From Aquanectria penicillioides (Eukaryota; Ascomycota; Sordariomycetes; Hypocreales; Nectriaceae), in the NCBI GenBank assembly GCA_003415625.1, contig PYIU01000001.1, forward strand, positions 1,302,001 through 1,366,000: DNA of 64,000 nucleotides, written 5' to 3'. A program made the position numbers and the translations under genes. A model generated the notes under the pieces. The model was given only the letters and a program-made list of their open reading frames with translations, was not told the origin of the DNA and did no database searches. This document shows positions 45,441-58,900 of the stretch, piece after piece. Each line of letters opens with the position of its first letter. Position 1 is the stretch's first letter.

Positions 45441-48400
45441 TTATAAACTTTAATAGTTTAATAAATTATTAGTAAAACTAATATTAAAAGCTACTAAAAG
45501 GCTATTATCTTTATTGCTAGGCTTAGCTTTATATTATAAGGAAAATCCCTATATTTATATAAAATACTAAAGGATTTAATCTATAGCCTTATAATGCTTA
45601 AGGCCTAAATTTTAATTAAATTATACTAGCCTATTTGCTATAAAGGCAATATTTAGCTAAATTATAACTGCAGTATATATAATAGTGCTAATCTTTTGCT
45701 AATATAAATTAATTAATTATAAAGTTATATTACTATTAAATAAAAGGAGCTCTTTAAGTGCTATTAAAGTCTTATACTTAAGATTTAATAAAGAATTAAT
45801 AAGCAATTAATAGGCCTTATTAATATAAATAGATTAAAAAAGCTAAAGCTATTAAATTACTTTATTGTAAATAACTTTAATACTTAAGAATTAATAAAGG
45901 GGCTTATTTCCTTTAATATAATAGAGTTTCTAAAGGGATTTAATTAGCCTAATTGCCTTACTTTTTAAGGTCTTTAAATAATAAAGAATGCAATTATTTA
46001 TATAAAAGAAAAAGATAATTTCTTTATATAGCTAATAGCAGTCTTTATTAAATACTTAATAAAAGCCTAATAAATATAGGCCCTTTTTAAAATATTGCTA
46101 TTATAAAAGAGATAATTATTTAAGGCTATATAAAGCCTTTTAAAGCTTAAGAATAATACTAAATTTTTAGTATTTAATTAGCATTTCTATATAAATATCT
46201 TTATTAAGGTCTATATATATAAAGGCATTAATTATATTATATTGCAATATCTTATAGTTAAAGCAGTTAACTAAAGCTATAAGGGTTTAAAATAATATTT
46301 TAGCTAAGGTAACTATATAGGTATCTTATTTATCTTTTAGCTATTAATTGCTATAAATTACTAGCTATACCTTAATCTTAATAAAGCAGCTATATTTATT
46401 AAGCTTATATATATATATTTAATAGTAGCTAAGTATTTAGTAACTATTTGCTGCTGCTTTAGCTACCTTAACCTATAAGCCTACTTCTTTATAGCTCTAA
46501 AGGTAGAAGGTTTTAGCTGCAATTAGCTAGTCTTTATATAAATGTTTATTTATTTAAGTATAAAAGCTAAAAAGCCGCTTTAATAAATGCTAGGGCATTT
46601 TAGCAAGTAGCCTTTTTATAAAGGGTTTTTCCTCTCTATAAATAGAAATAACTTTATTATATATATAATTAAAAGAGTAAATTAAGCTTTTCCCTATTAG
46701 CTTTAGTAAAAAGCTAGCTAGGCTATTTCCTTTAATTTAATAGAAGTGTCTATAATGCTTTTGCCTTTATAGGCTGCCTATTAAAAATATAGCTTTAAAT
46801 AATATTTTAGGTATTACTCTTTTAAGGATAATTTAATAAGCATTTAATAGTTTTATTCCTTTAGTATTATTACTATTTTACTGCCTTTATCCCTTTATAT
46901 TTAGGCAAATAGCTAAAATATAAAAAAAGGCTAATAGAAATAATTATAAAGGTATAAAAATAACCTTAAATTTAAAAATAGTATAAATAGATTGCTTAAT
47001 AGAGGCTTAATAAATACTTACTTTTTTTTATTGGCCTTTATATACTTTAGACTATTAAGGTTAAGTAAAATTTTATTTAGTTTTTTATTTAAAAGCTATA
47101 ATAACTATAGTAAAGGTTTCTATATTACTATAAGTAGCTTTTAAATGCATTTCTATATTGCTTTTAAGTCTTCCTTTAATAAATTATCTTAAAGGGTCTT
47201 TAAATGCCTATTAAATAGCTAGTATTTATTAAAGGTTATATCTCTTAAGGTTACTACTTCCTTTAATAGTAGGTTTTAAATCTAAAAGGAATTACTTAAT
47301 GTATATTCTATAAGGAATTTAATTTAAGCTTATAAAGCCTGCCTTTAAAAATAGTTTTAGTAAAGCTATATATTTACTATTAATATAAAGGCTTTATAGC
47401 TATATAATTATAAATAGAATAGATTAGGTTTTACTATACTATTAATATAGTATTATAAGTAAAACACTTTATAAAAAGATTTTTAGCTTTAGTAAGCACT
47501 TAATAAATAGTTATAAAGATAGATAGCTACTTTAATAGTTTTTAGCTAAAGGTATACTAAAAGCTTAGCTATTGCTTTTATTATATAGCTTTTCTTAATA
47601 ATAACTGCTATAATGCATTTAGTGCCTTTATTTTAGGCTTAAGTATTTAATATAAAGGGCTTGCATTAAATCTTTATTGCCTTTATTTTAGTAGCTATTT
47701 AGCAATAGATTGTTAAAAGCTTATTATTGCATTTAAAAACCTTTACTATAGCCCTATATTGCATTTCTATTATCTTAATAAAGCTTATAAAGGCAGTTTA
47801 AATTATAGGCATTAATTAATTTATAGTATAGTAATCTTATATATAGCTAAAGGCTTAATTTACTATAATCTATATTAATATATAGCCTTTATATTTTAAC
47901 TCTATTAAATAGAAATTAAAGGCAATTTACTCTTTTAGCTTTACCCTTTTAATAGCTTCTTAAGGTATTTAATAGATTGCTTAATAAGCCTTTACTACCC
48001 TATAGGCATTGCAATTAACTATTATAATCCTTTAAGGGCCTTAAGGGTTATTTAGCTTTAGCCTAATGCCTTAAGTAGCATTTAAAAGGTGCTTAAAAAC
48101 ATTTAGGCTTAAGTAATTAAATTACTAATACTATATATATAAATTCCCCTTAAGGGGCCTTTATTAAATCTATAATATATATTTTTAGATATAGCATTAA
48201 GCTAGCAAGCAGTTAGTAAATAGCGCTTAAGGGGCTAGTAATTTATTTTTATTAAAATATATATATTTTAAAATTTATTGCCTATAGATCTCTTTAATCT
48301 TACTAAAATAGCTACTATTAGCTTTATATAAGCAATTACTATTAAATCTTATATTCTATTAAAACCCCTATTTTCTTAGCTATAAAAAGAATATTAGGTT

Positions 48401-48894
48401 TAATATTAAGGCTCTATAAAGGGCAATATTAAATAATTAAAGGGTTATTAATAAACTATTAATAGATTATAAAGTTATTATAGTATTTTTATAACTATTA
48501 ATTAAAATTAATTTTATTTTTAACTATAAAAAGTCTTCTATTATTGCTGCCCTTAAATTATATATTTATATAATATCTCTAAAGATATATATTAATGCCT
48601 TTAAGTCTAAAAGGTAGCTCTTTTATAGTAAGTATAATTTAATAACTATTAGGCAGGCATTTACTATTGCTTTTTTTTAGTAAAAGCTTAATATTTAGCA
48701 TTATTATAAATTGCTTAATATAAGCTTTTTTATTTAATTTATAACTTTATTACTATTTCTTTTAATATATTCTTTAATTAAGGCCTTTATTGCTTAATTA
48801 AGCCACTATTCTTAAGGTTATATTTTTAAAAAGGTATAATAGTATTATATCCTAATATTATTAAATAAAGAACTATATTATATAAAGATTAAAT

Positions 48895-49620
48895 AAGAAC
48901 TCATCTACCCTATACCCAATGCATTAGCTAATAAAGAAGAATTACTATAGATTACCCTATAAGCCATAACGATCTTAAGTAAAGATTACTTTAGATCACT
49001 CTATAAGCCACTATAATCCTTATACTATATAGATATAATAAGCTATCTACTTAAGAGCAATAGATTATTAGCTTTTAATATAATTTAATTACTTTATTAA
49101 TACTAAAATGCTTATATTAATAATATATTACTAAATATAATAAAGGACTTATTCTTAAAGGTAAGCCTAATTGCTTAAAAGACTAATACTATTAGTTTAT
49201 TGCTAATATAAATAACTTACTTTAGACTACCTTTACTAGTATAATAGATAAATAAGTAACCTAAATATTATATATTAAAAGCTTTTATTTAATAAATTAC
49301 TTATATTTACTTTTAAGTAATATAATAGAATAATAAAAAATATTTTCTTTAGGAATACTATAGTATACTTTTAGTATATTACTTTTAAATGCTATAAAAC
49401 TACAAGTAGCTATTAATTGATTTATTGCATAAAACTAATAGTAATAAGTATATATTAATACTCTATTAATAGGATTTTAAATTTAAAAATAGTTAAATAA
49501 TAAATGATTTAATAAGCTTAAAGGTAAATTTAAATAAATATATATAAAAATAAATGCCCTAAAAATAGAAAACTATATATTAAAGGAGCAATTTAATTAA
49601 ATTGCAATTGCCTAAACTAT
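48895..49620 (+). mobile_element. copia-family LTR plus gag start, plus orientation
   Basis: This is the inverted partner of 5850-6705. It runs into the gag-like region that follows and so would be that element's 5' LTR. It reads rightward, away from the island. The LTR/gag border is approximately 49400. Confidence 0.6.
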
Positions 49621-51880
49621 ATAAGCCTAAACTAATTAATAAGGCATTAAAAATATTATTAATACTATTGCATAAAGAGAAAAATAAATTAAAGAAATTA
49701 TTAAACTTACTTTATTTAAATTCTTTAATAGAACTTTAAGTAAATTACTTAAGTTTATTATTAAATATAAGGTATACTTTTCTTACTTTACTATAATATT
49801 TAAAGAAGAAAAAAAGAAAGTTAAGTATATAATGTTTTAACTTAAGGAAAAACCCTATAAAGCCTATAAAGTCTATCTTAAGGAATTTATAAAAAAGATA
49901 GTAAGTATATAAAGTTAAGAAATAGAAATAATATTTATAAGCTTTAATGCTTTTAAATAATTACTCCTTAATTTATATAGAGAATATAATAAAAAGTATT
50001 AAGCATTTATTAAACTTAAAAAGATCTAGCAAAAAGAAGTGTATTTAACCTATTTATTAAAAATATAACTGCTATTTATTATTTTAGAATATATTAATGC
50101 TATAAAAATTAAGTATTTTTATATAGAACTAAAAGATATAATTAAAGATAAATTTGCATAAGATCTTAATTTATTAATTAACTTTAATTAATATGCCTAA
50201 CTAGCAGTTAAAATTAATGCCTAGCTATAAAAATAAATTTAAGAAAAGAAGTATAAAGATAAACTAAAAGCTAATAAAAAGAAAAAGATAATATTAAGTA
50301 TAGTATATAGAATATAGCTAGGCCCTATAGATCTAAAAGCAATATAAAAAGATAAATAAAATATTATATATTATAACTATAATAAAAAGGGATATATTAT
50401 AAAGTATTGCTAAAGTCTAAAGAAAGGGAACTTTTAGAAGGTACCTAATGGAAAAGAAGCTATAGCAATAGAAAAAAAGGAATTAGCAGTAATAGAATGG
50501 ATACTAACTATTAGAAGTTTAAAAATAACTTAAGTATATAATAGAAAAAATAAACCTTATTTAATAATAATAAGGATTATAAAAGGAGGCTATAATATAT
50601 TAGAATGCCTTTATAACCCCTAAATTATAATAAGGCTATATATAAAGTCTTAAGAAAAAGCCCTTAAAGATAGAGACTATTGCAATAATTAATATAGAGG
50701 ACTAAAAACTAAAAAAGACTAAATATATAAATAGAAAATGTAAGTCTATTATAAGAGAGAAGCAATATAGCAATATAAAAAAGTGCTAAACCCTAAAATT
50801 CTATAGTATAACTTTAATATCTAAAAATAATAATTTAAAGAAAGATTAAAAAAATAATACTTTTAATTAATACTAAAACTATTATAAAGAAACAATAGCC
50901 TAATATATAAAAAACTAATAGTTATAGAAAAAAGGCAAAAAGAAAAAGAACTAATTTATAATAATTTTTAAATTATAATACTTAATATCCCTAATAGGCA
51001 ACTCTAATAGTTAAATAAAGAAGAAAGATATACTAATATAAATAAAAGATAATTTTTAGGATTTTATAAAGTATAGAATAAAAAAAAAAATAGCACTCTA
51101 TATAAAGCATTACCCTAAAATAGAATAAAATATCCTTTATAATATTTTATAGTATAATAGAACCCTTAGGAGGCATATAAGCAAATAAATATATACCTTA
51201 CCTTTAAATAGAAGTAAAGGAAGATAAAATTTACATTAAGGTAAGAAGAATACAAAAAGTAAGGAACCCTTTATTACCTTAATTTAAAACTTATTTAAAA
51301 GATAATAAAAGGATTGACCCTTATTATAAAAATTATATATAAATTTTATAGGTATTATATATATATAATAGCTGCATTATATATATTATCTATAAATTCA
51401 AAAATAATTATTTTTTTATATAGAACTAATATTTAATTTAGAGCCCTTAAACTATTAAAGAAATATAGTACTATTAAGTTAAGGTATAGTAAAAAAGTTA
51501 CTATATTATATAACTTTAAAGGAATAAATAAAAATATACTATAGAATGTATTATATATCCTAATAACCCTATAGAATGCATATTAAAAGATTATTAGATA
51601 TATATACAACTAAAGGTATTATAATAGCATATAATTATAGGATTTAAGCAAGTAATACTAAAATAACCTAAAAGACCTATAAATATTTAGTAAATATAAG
51701 ATTTAAATTATATTAAGATAATAAATATAGAATTTAATACTTAAAGGAAAATATTAAAAAATAAATAGCACTGCCTATAAAAGAGCTATAGGTAGGCAAA
51801 AGTTTAATAAATTAATAGAAAAATCTATTATAAAGAGCTTTAAAAGCAATTAAGGATCTAAATAAAAAAAAATCTATAAT
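49480..51880 (+). mobile_element. copia-type gag-protease relic
   Basis: A gag-like stretch ends in a CCHC zinc knuckle at 50369-50410 with spacing x2-x4-x4 preserved, although the first two Cys and the His read Tyr and only the last Cys (TGC) survives. About 1 kb later the frame reads like a copia protease/pre-integrase segment with NVLYIL near 51545-51560. The relic appears to be cut at about 51.9 kb by a different LTR, suggesting a nested insertion. Confidence 0.55.
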
Positions 51881-51903
51881 GCAATTATATATTAAGATAT
51901 TAA

Positions 51904-52078
51904 GTTAGGGTCTAAAGTAATATAGATCAATCTATCATTAGGTTAATTAGAAAGATAAAAGGGACCTTAAAGATATAGAAAATAAACAGGCAGTTTTCTT
52001 TAATCAATTTTTATTTTTGAAATTCTAAATTCCTTGCATTTGGACTCTATTGAAGTCCTAGTGCAGCCCCTTATAACA
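51904..52078 (+). repeat. gypsy-type LTR-like repeat, copy 1
   Basis: The first 70 bp match 63932-64000 (shared words include TCTAAAGTAATATA and GATAAAAGGGACCTTA), with differences nearly all G/A or C/T. The segment then continues through less mutated sequence to GTGCAGCCCC. Length and limits are approximate. Confidence 0.6.
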
Positions 52079-53999
52079 TTACTTTATTTATAACTTTCTG
52101 CCCTATTTTCTTTCTTTCTTTTCTTTAAGGGACACTTTAAAGCATTTAATTAAATGCTTTAATACTCTTTTAAGTTATTTATAGCTATTTAAAAAGGCTA
52201 TTTGATTATCAATTGAACTTACTTACCCTATACCCTTTTAGGTAGGGTATATATTTTAGCTAGTATCCCTATTTACTAATATATTTAAAGGTTATAGTAA
52301 GAAGAAGCCTTTAAGTTATTTAAAAAGATATTAAAGTATTTAATTAAACTCTTTAGTAATACTTTTAAGCTATTATTAAGAACCTAAAGAAATAATAAAC
52401 AATTAATTATAAAGATTTAAGAATTTTTAAATACCGAAAAACCTATTACTCTTATAAAAATAGGGGGCATTAGGATTAAAAATAATACTAAAGGTAAGTA
52501 AAGATACTAATATAAGTTTATATTTTAAAAAAAGAAAACCTATTACTATAGTTAAGGCAAATATATAGAAAAATTCAATAACCTAATATAGTGCTAATAT
52601 ATTAGCATAAAGGTATATAAAGCAAAACAATAGTGTAAATAATATATAAGCATTTAATTAAATACTTTTAAATATTAAAGTATACTTAAGATTGCTAAAA
52701 GCTTAATTTATAGATTAAAAAAAAAAAAAGAAAAAAAAGAAAAAAATTACTTAACCCTTAATTAATTATAGAAAATAGGAAATTTTTATTATTCTTATTA
52801 ATCTTTAGACTTTAGCTAAAAGGCATATATATATACTTACTACTATTTTAATTAGCTACTTTACTTATTATTATTAACTTTAAAAAGCTAGTTTAAATTT
52901 ATTAAGATAAAGCTTTATTAAATATAATATTACTATCCCTTTTCTTTACTTTTTTTAATTATCTTAATATATATCTTAATTTATTTTATTATTTTATTCT
53001 TTTATTATATATATATATTGTTTTATTATAACTTATAACCCTAAAAGTTAGGCAGCTAGCTTACACTCCCTTATATATATATACTAAAACACTTATTATA
53101 GGAATCCTAATAATTACAATTTACTAATGCCTTTAAATAAAAAAATAAAGGGAATATTTAATTAAATGCAATTAAACCCCTTAAGCCCTATTAAAAGTAA
53201 AGAGGGTTAATATAATTAATAATCTTTAACTATTCTTTTTAAGTTAATTAATACTATTAATATTAATATTCCTAAAAAGAATAAATTAAATATATTAACT
53301 AAAATAATAAAAGTAACTATTATTTTTATTTAATTGCTTAATATAATTTTTAATAGAAGGAATATTATATATTTTCTTAAATTATATAATAGATTTATAA
53401 CTAGCTAAAGAGTTATAGATAGTGCAAAAAGTAAAGCTTTAATATATTATATAACCTTTAAAGTATCTTAAGATATTATAAACTTACTAAAAGGCAATAA
53501 TTAAGCTACTATAAAGTAGAACCTTTTAGAAACCTTTAAGTATTAGGATTTAAATCAATTAGATCTACCTAAAAATAAGCTTTAGTAAATAAATATAACT
53601 TTAATCCAATCTATAGAGTATAGAGTTATCCTTTAGTAGCTTATAAAGCATGCCTAATTTAATAGAAAAGTAAATTCTATTAGCTAAAAGGCTTTTATAG
53701 TATAGGCTTAAGCTATTTATAATGCTATACTAAAAAATATTATTATTAATATCTATTAATAGAAAGGGAAATACTTAAATACCTTAAGAATAATAAGGTA
53801 TAAGGAGATAATTAGGCTAATTAAGAACTTTCTTAATGCTAAAAAAGGAATTTAAATCTTTTAAATAGAAAAGAAGAATAATAACTTTAAATATTTTAAG
53901 AAAACTAAAAAACCTTTTGCTTATTAAAATTAGCTTTAGCATTAAAAGCTTAAGTTCCTTAATCCTATTTAAAGCTTAAAAGGGGAGTTAAATCTTTTT

Positions 54000-56900
54000 A
54001 CTAAAGGAATAAAGAAGCTATAAATTAATATAGCTTAAGATATTATAAATAAATTGCAAGAATTAAAGAGAATTATATATTAAGAGATTAATTAATTAAA
54101 AATAAAATTATTATTGCTAATTAAAAACAACTTTAATTAAATAAAAGAATCTAATTATATATATTTCTATTATAATTTCTATATTAATATAAGTTATAAT
54201 AGGGATCTAAAGTGCTTTTATTATATAGAAGTAAAGCATTTTCTAAACTATTGCCTATTTCTTATAGAAAATAGAAGAAGAGGATTTGCAGACTATAATA
54301 GTAATACTAGCTTTATTTAAATAGAGCAATAAAAACTCTTACTACCCTTAAAACTAATATATAAGCTTACTATTAAAGAAGAAATAAGAAAAATAGTTAT
54401 TTTATAAATTCTAAAATTCCTTACCTTTAAGATTTATAGCTAAGCTAAGGTTATAATAGTGGATAAGCTAAATGCATAAAAATAGCAGGTTACTAAAGAA
54501 GAGAAGCGTTTAATTAAAGACTTCCTTAAGTATACTAATTGACTAAAATATAGCTCCTTAATGCTTAGTAAGAATACCCTTAAGGAGACCTAAAAACCTA
54601 AAGTTAATTGCATTCTTATTAATAATTAAGCTATAGAATTAATTAATAACCCTTTTATTGTTAATATTATATTAGAAACTAATGCTATAAAATGCATAAA
54701 AGTAAAATTAAAAGAGGAATTAATTAATTAAAAAAAGGAAAAGAAAATTTAATCTTTTATTTAGGTTATAAATAAGAAACTTATTAAAAATAGGAAGATT
54801 GCTAATATTATCCTTAAAGAAAAGGATTAAAATGCTTTTAATTAAATGCTTAAGGTTATTTAAATAAAAAGATAAATTTATAAAAAGGTAATAGAATTAA
54901 AAGTCTAAATAACTATTAAGGATTTAATTACCTTTAACCCTCCTTTAGGTAATAATATTTTAGAAATAGTTTTTAATTATATAAAAGAAATAAAAGAAAT
55001 TAAATAGATAAAACTTAAACCCTTACTTAAAAAGAGATAGATTTAGCAAGCTATTAATTTAATTATAATTAATAATCTAAAAGCAATATTCTTAAAGGAG
55101 TACTTTAATTGTATTGCTAAGCAGTATAGTATTAATAGTATATTAATTAAAAAGGAATCTAAACTTTATTATATACTATTGCCTAAAGAATACTTTATTA
55201 AGGATTAAAAAAGTATTAATAAAGTCAATATTGGCTATATAATAACTAAAAGGGGAAAAGTTATATTTAATTAAATGCATTTAATAGTCTATATAAATAT
55301 TTTAGATTAATAGCATTAAAGAACTTTAGCTTAATGCTAAAAACTATTAAAAATTTAAATGAAATTAAGTAACCCTAATAGAATAACTTAAAAAGCTTTA
55401 GTAGATTTTAAGTTAAAAGGAAATATTATCTTTAATAAAATAGTATAAAAATATAAGCTAAAAGTAAAGCCTATAGAAGCTTTTATTATATTTTACTTTA
55501 ATAATTAAATCTAAATATATAAAGAAGTAAATATTAAGCTATTTCTTAAAAATATTTAAATAGTATAGAGATTCTATATTGCTTTAAAAGAATATATTTT
55601 TATTCCTTTTATTTTAGAAATGCTCTTTATTAAAGCTACTAAAATTATATTTAATTATATATTTCTAAAAGGAAAAATACTTTTATAATATTAATTTAGC
55701 TTAATTAAGATTATTATGCCTACTATTAGAAATATTAAATAGAATGCCTTAAGGAGTATAGAGATTACTTAAGGCAATTAAAGATAAGTTCTTAAAGTTC
55801 TTTTAAACTAATAGAATTATAGGGTCTAAAAGAAAATAATAATAAGCAATTAATTAAATAGTTAAATAAGGCATTAATAGAAATAATAATTTAATTAATA
55901 GTTAAGAATTAATTAAAGGTTAACTATATAAAGGTAATAAAAATAAAGAAAAAGCTATAATTAGCTATATATTAAAAAGGGAAGGTAGTACTTATTAATA
56001 TAATATATAAATAAAAAGCTAATAAAATATATCCTAAAGATAATATTTTATTAAATAGATCTATCCCTAAAGGGGATCTATATTAAAAAGAGAAAAGGTA
56101 GAAGGAAGTAAAGGAAGACCTTAAAGAGAAGTTTAAGTACTTAAAGCTCCTAATACTTAAGTTCTTTAAAATAGCTAAAGGATTAAGGCTATATAGAAAA
56201 AGACTTTAGAAAGTAATTAATTAAATAAAAAGGATTTTTATTAATAAAGAAAGAAGTATTTTTTTAGAAATTCTCTATAATAAAGAAGTAGTATTTGCTT
56301 AAGATTTTAAGGAATATAGGAAACTAAACCCTAAAGTAGCCTCTTTATAGATTATTAAAATAATTAAATATAAAGCCTAATAAATAGAAAATATTTTAAT
56401 CCTTAAAGGATTAAAAAAGAAGATTATTAAATTACTAAAAACTTAAATAAAAAAAGGAATCCTTTAAAAGTCTTATACTGCCTACTAAAACCTATATATA
56501 TTAATAGCAAAAAAGAATAGTAGACTTTACTTAATTAATTTAGCTAAAAGATATAATATATATATAATATAGAATGGATTAATTCCTTTAGGAGCTAATA
56601 AATTCTTAGCTAAATTTAAAATATATAAAATTCTAATTCTTTTAGATTTCTTTTTAAAATATAATTAGATTTTTTTAGTAAAGAAAAGTTAAGATTTAAT
56701 AACTTTTAATATACTATTAAGGCTTTTTAAGATATACACCTTACTATAAAGAGAAACCAATTTAGTAGTATAATTCTTAAGGATTATAATTAAAATCCTC
56801 TTTAATTTATTACTAAAAGTTTATTAAGCCTTCTTAAATAATATTGCTATTAAAGGATTAAAGATTAAGTATAATAGAAAGGAAGTGCTCTTTAGTATAT

Positions 56901-58900
56901 AGAGGTTTATTCTAAAGTATTTAATTAATTTAAATAAAACTCTTTTAAATATTAAGCTATTTAAATGCATAATTTCTATAGAGAAGTTAAAGTTTTACTA
57001 ATATACTGCAGTTATTATTAAATACTTATGCAGTATAGCTAAAAGGCAGTTAATAAAGGAAAAAGTAATTAAGATTAATAAATAAAAAAGATGCTATAAC
57101 CTAAAGTAGATTAAAGCATTTTTAGAAATTATAAACTACTATTAAATTTAAATTAAAAGATATATCTAAATTACTAGACCTTTTACTTAATTATTAAGGA
57201 AGAATACTATATAGATATAGGGTAAGAAATAAGCTAATGCTATAGTAATTCTTAAAGAAAAAATAACTTTTACTTTTATTCTAGTAATATTAGACCTTTT
57301 TAAAGGATTTAAGAAGATTATCCTTATAACTAATACTAGTAAAAAAGGCTAGGGTATAGTATTAATATAAATAATAAAAGGAAAGAGGCATTTAGTAAGG
57401 TATAAATCTAGTCTTTAGACTCCTATAGAATAAAGGTATAATGCTATTAAACTTAAATGTAAGGGCATATTATATAGAATTAAATGCCTTTACAATTATA
57501 TATATAGATTGCCCTTTATTTTAAAGATAGATTCTTAAGTTTTAGTCTATTAGCTTAATAGTAAGGCTAGTAATATTTTTAGTATAATAGTTATTTAATA
57601 GATTAATTATATTTTATTATTTAACTTTACTATTTAATATATTTCTAGAAATAAAAATAATATAGCTAATAGGCTATTTAAAAAAGGTTTAAAAGTATTT
57701 AATTAAATAGACTAAAAGGCTAAAAGTAATATTAAAGAGTTTATTAATATTTATTTTAATATTATTAAAATTAAGAATAAACTAATAGAATTAAAAAAGA
57801 ATTATAATAGACCTTTATTGCAATTAAGGGAATACTTGCTTTTATTAAAAAGGCTAATAGGTATTACCCTATAGAATTACTAATACTTATAGCTAAAGGC
57901 TAAAAAACACTTTATAAAAGATAGCTATTTATAGATTAAAGCTAAAAAATAGAAAGGCAACTTAAGGTTAATTATAAAAAAGAAAAATATTTAAAAGGAT
58001 TTAATTAAATTATACTATATTAATAAAGGGCATTATAGTTATAATACTACTTATATACTTCTCTTTAAAAGGTACTATTAGTAAGGTATAAAAAAGAGCA
58101 TTATAGAAGCTATTAAGTAATACCTAATATATTAAATATATATTCCTTAAAGATTAATAAAAGCCTTTATATCTATTAAGCCTATTTACTTAATAATAAA
58201 GATTTATCTTAATAAATAGTATATACCTTTTAATAAAGGATTTAAATTTATACTAAAAGCTAAATATAACCTTTATAAATAGATAAAGGCTAAGCTAATC
58301 TTAAGATTGAATAGTTACTATATTGTAAAATTCCTTAAAAAACTGCACTATTAGTATAGAATGCTAAAAAGAGTGGTTATTAATAATAGAAAAGAGATTA
58401 TAAAAGGGATTCCTAAAAATCTTAATAGCCTTAATATAAAAGTTATTAATACTTTTACTTATAATTTTAAAGTAAATAGATTTATTAAAGGTAATTATAC
58501 TACTATAATAAGTTTCCTAAAGAAAAAGGGTAAAGAAAAAGGAAAATAAATAGATATTTTATTAATAGCTTTATTAGCTAAAAGAGCAGCTATCTGCACT
58601 TTATATAGGAGATTACCTTTTTATTTACTCTATAGATAGGAGCCAGTCCTTCCTTTAGAAGTAAAAGTGCCTATATAGTATTTAATTAAATGAAATAATA
58701 TAATCTTTACTAAAGACTTGCTTAAGTAAAGGATTAAAATCCTAAAGTAAAAGCAAAAAGATATAGAAGAAGCTAAGCAATAAATAACTACATTCTAAAA
58801 GTTAATTACTAATAGAAAGACCAAAAAGAATTAATATAGGCTATATAAAGAGCCTTTTACTATTAAAGATTTAATTCTTTAGTATAATATATAAAATCAA
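54000..58900 (+). mobile_element. Ty3/gypsy pol relic (RT, RNase H, integrase)
   Basis: From about 56449 the plus strand reads as a gypsy reverse transcriptase broken only by stops: KKGIL, then LIAKKNSRLYLIN, IPLGANKF, LILLDFF, ITFNILLRLFK and finally VY-stop-AFLNNIAIKG, where active enzymes have Asp-Asp (codons 56837-56842 are AAT AAT). An RNase H-like stretch follows at 57290-57540. The longest open frame of the whole block, 58361-58549, matches the integrase core around VVxDGG...ENKG, with the catalytic Asp read as Asn and a later Gly-His read as Asn-Tyr. Sequence from 54 to 56.2 kb is probably gag/protease. All changes are C-to-T type on one strand or the other. Confidence 0.72.

Noticed and set aside
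58361..58549. 62-codon open frame as a small gene
   Set aside because: It is an internal piece of the mutated gypsy integrase and has homology on both sides in the same frame.
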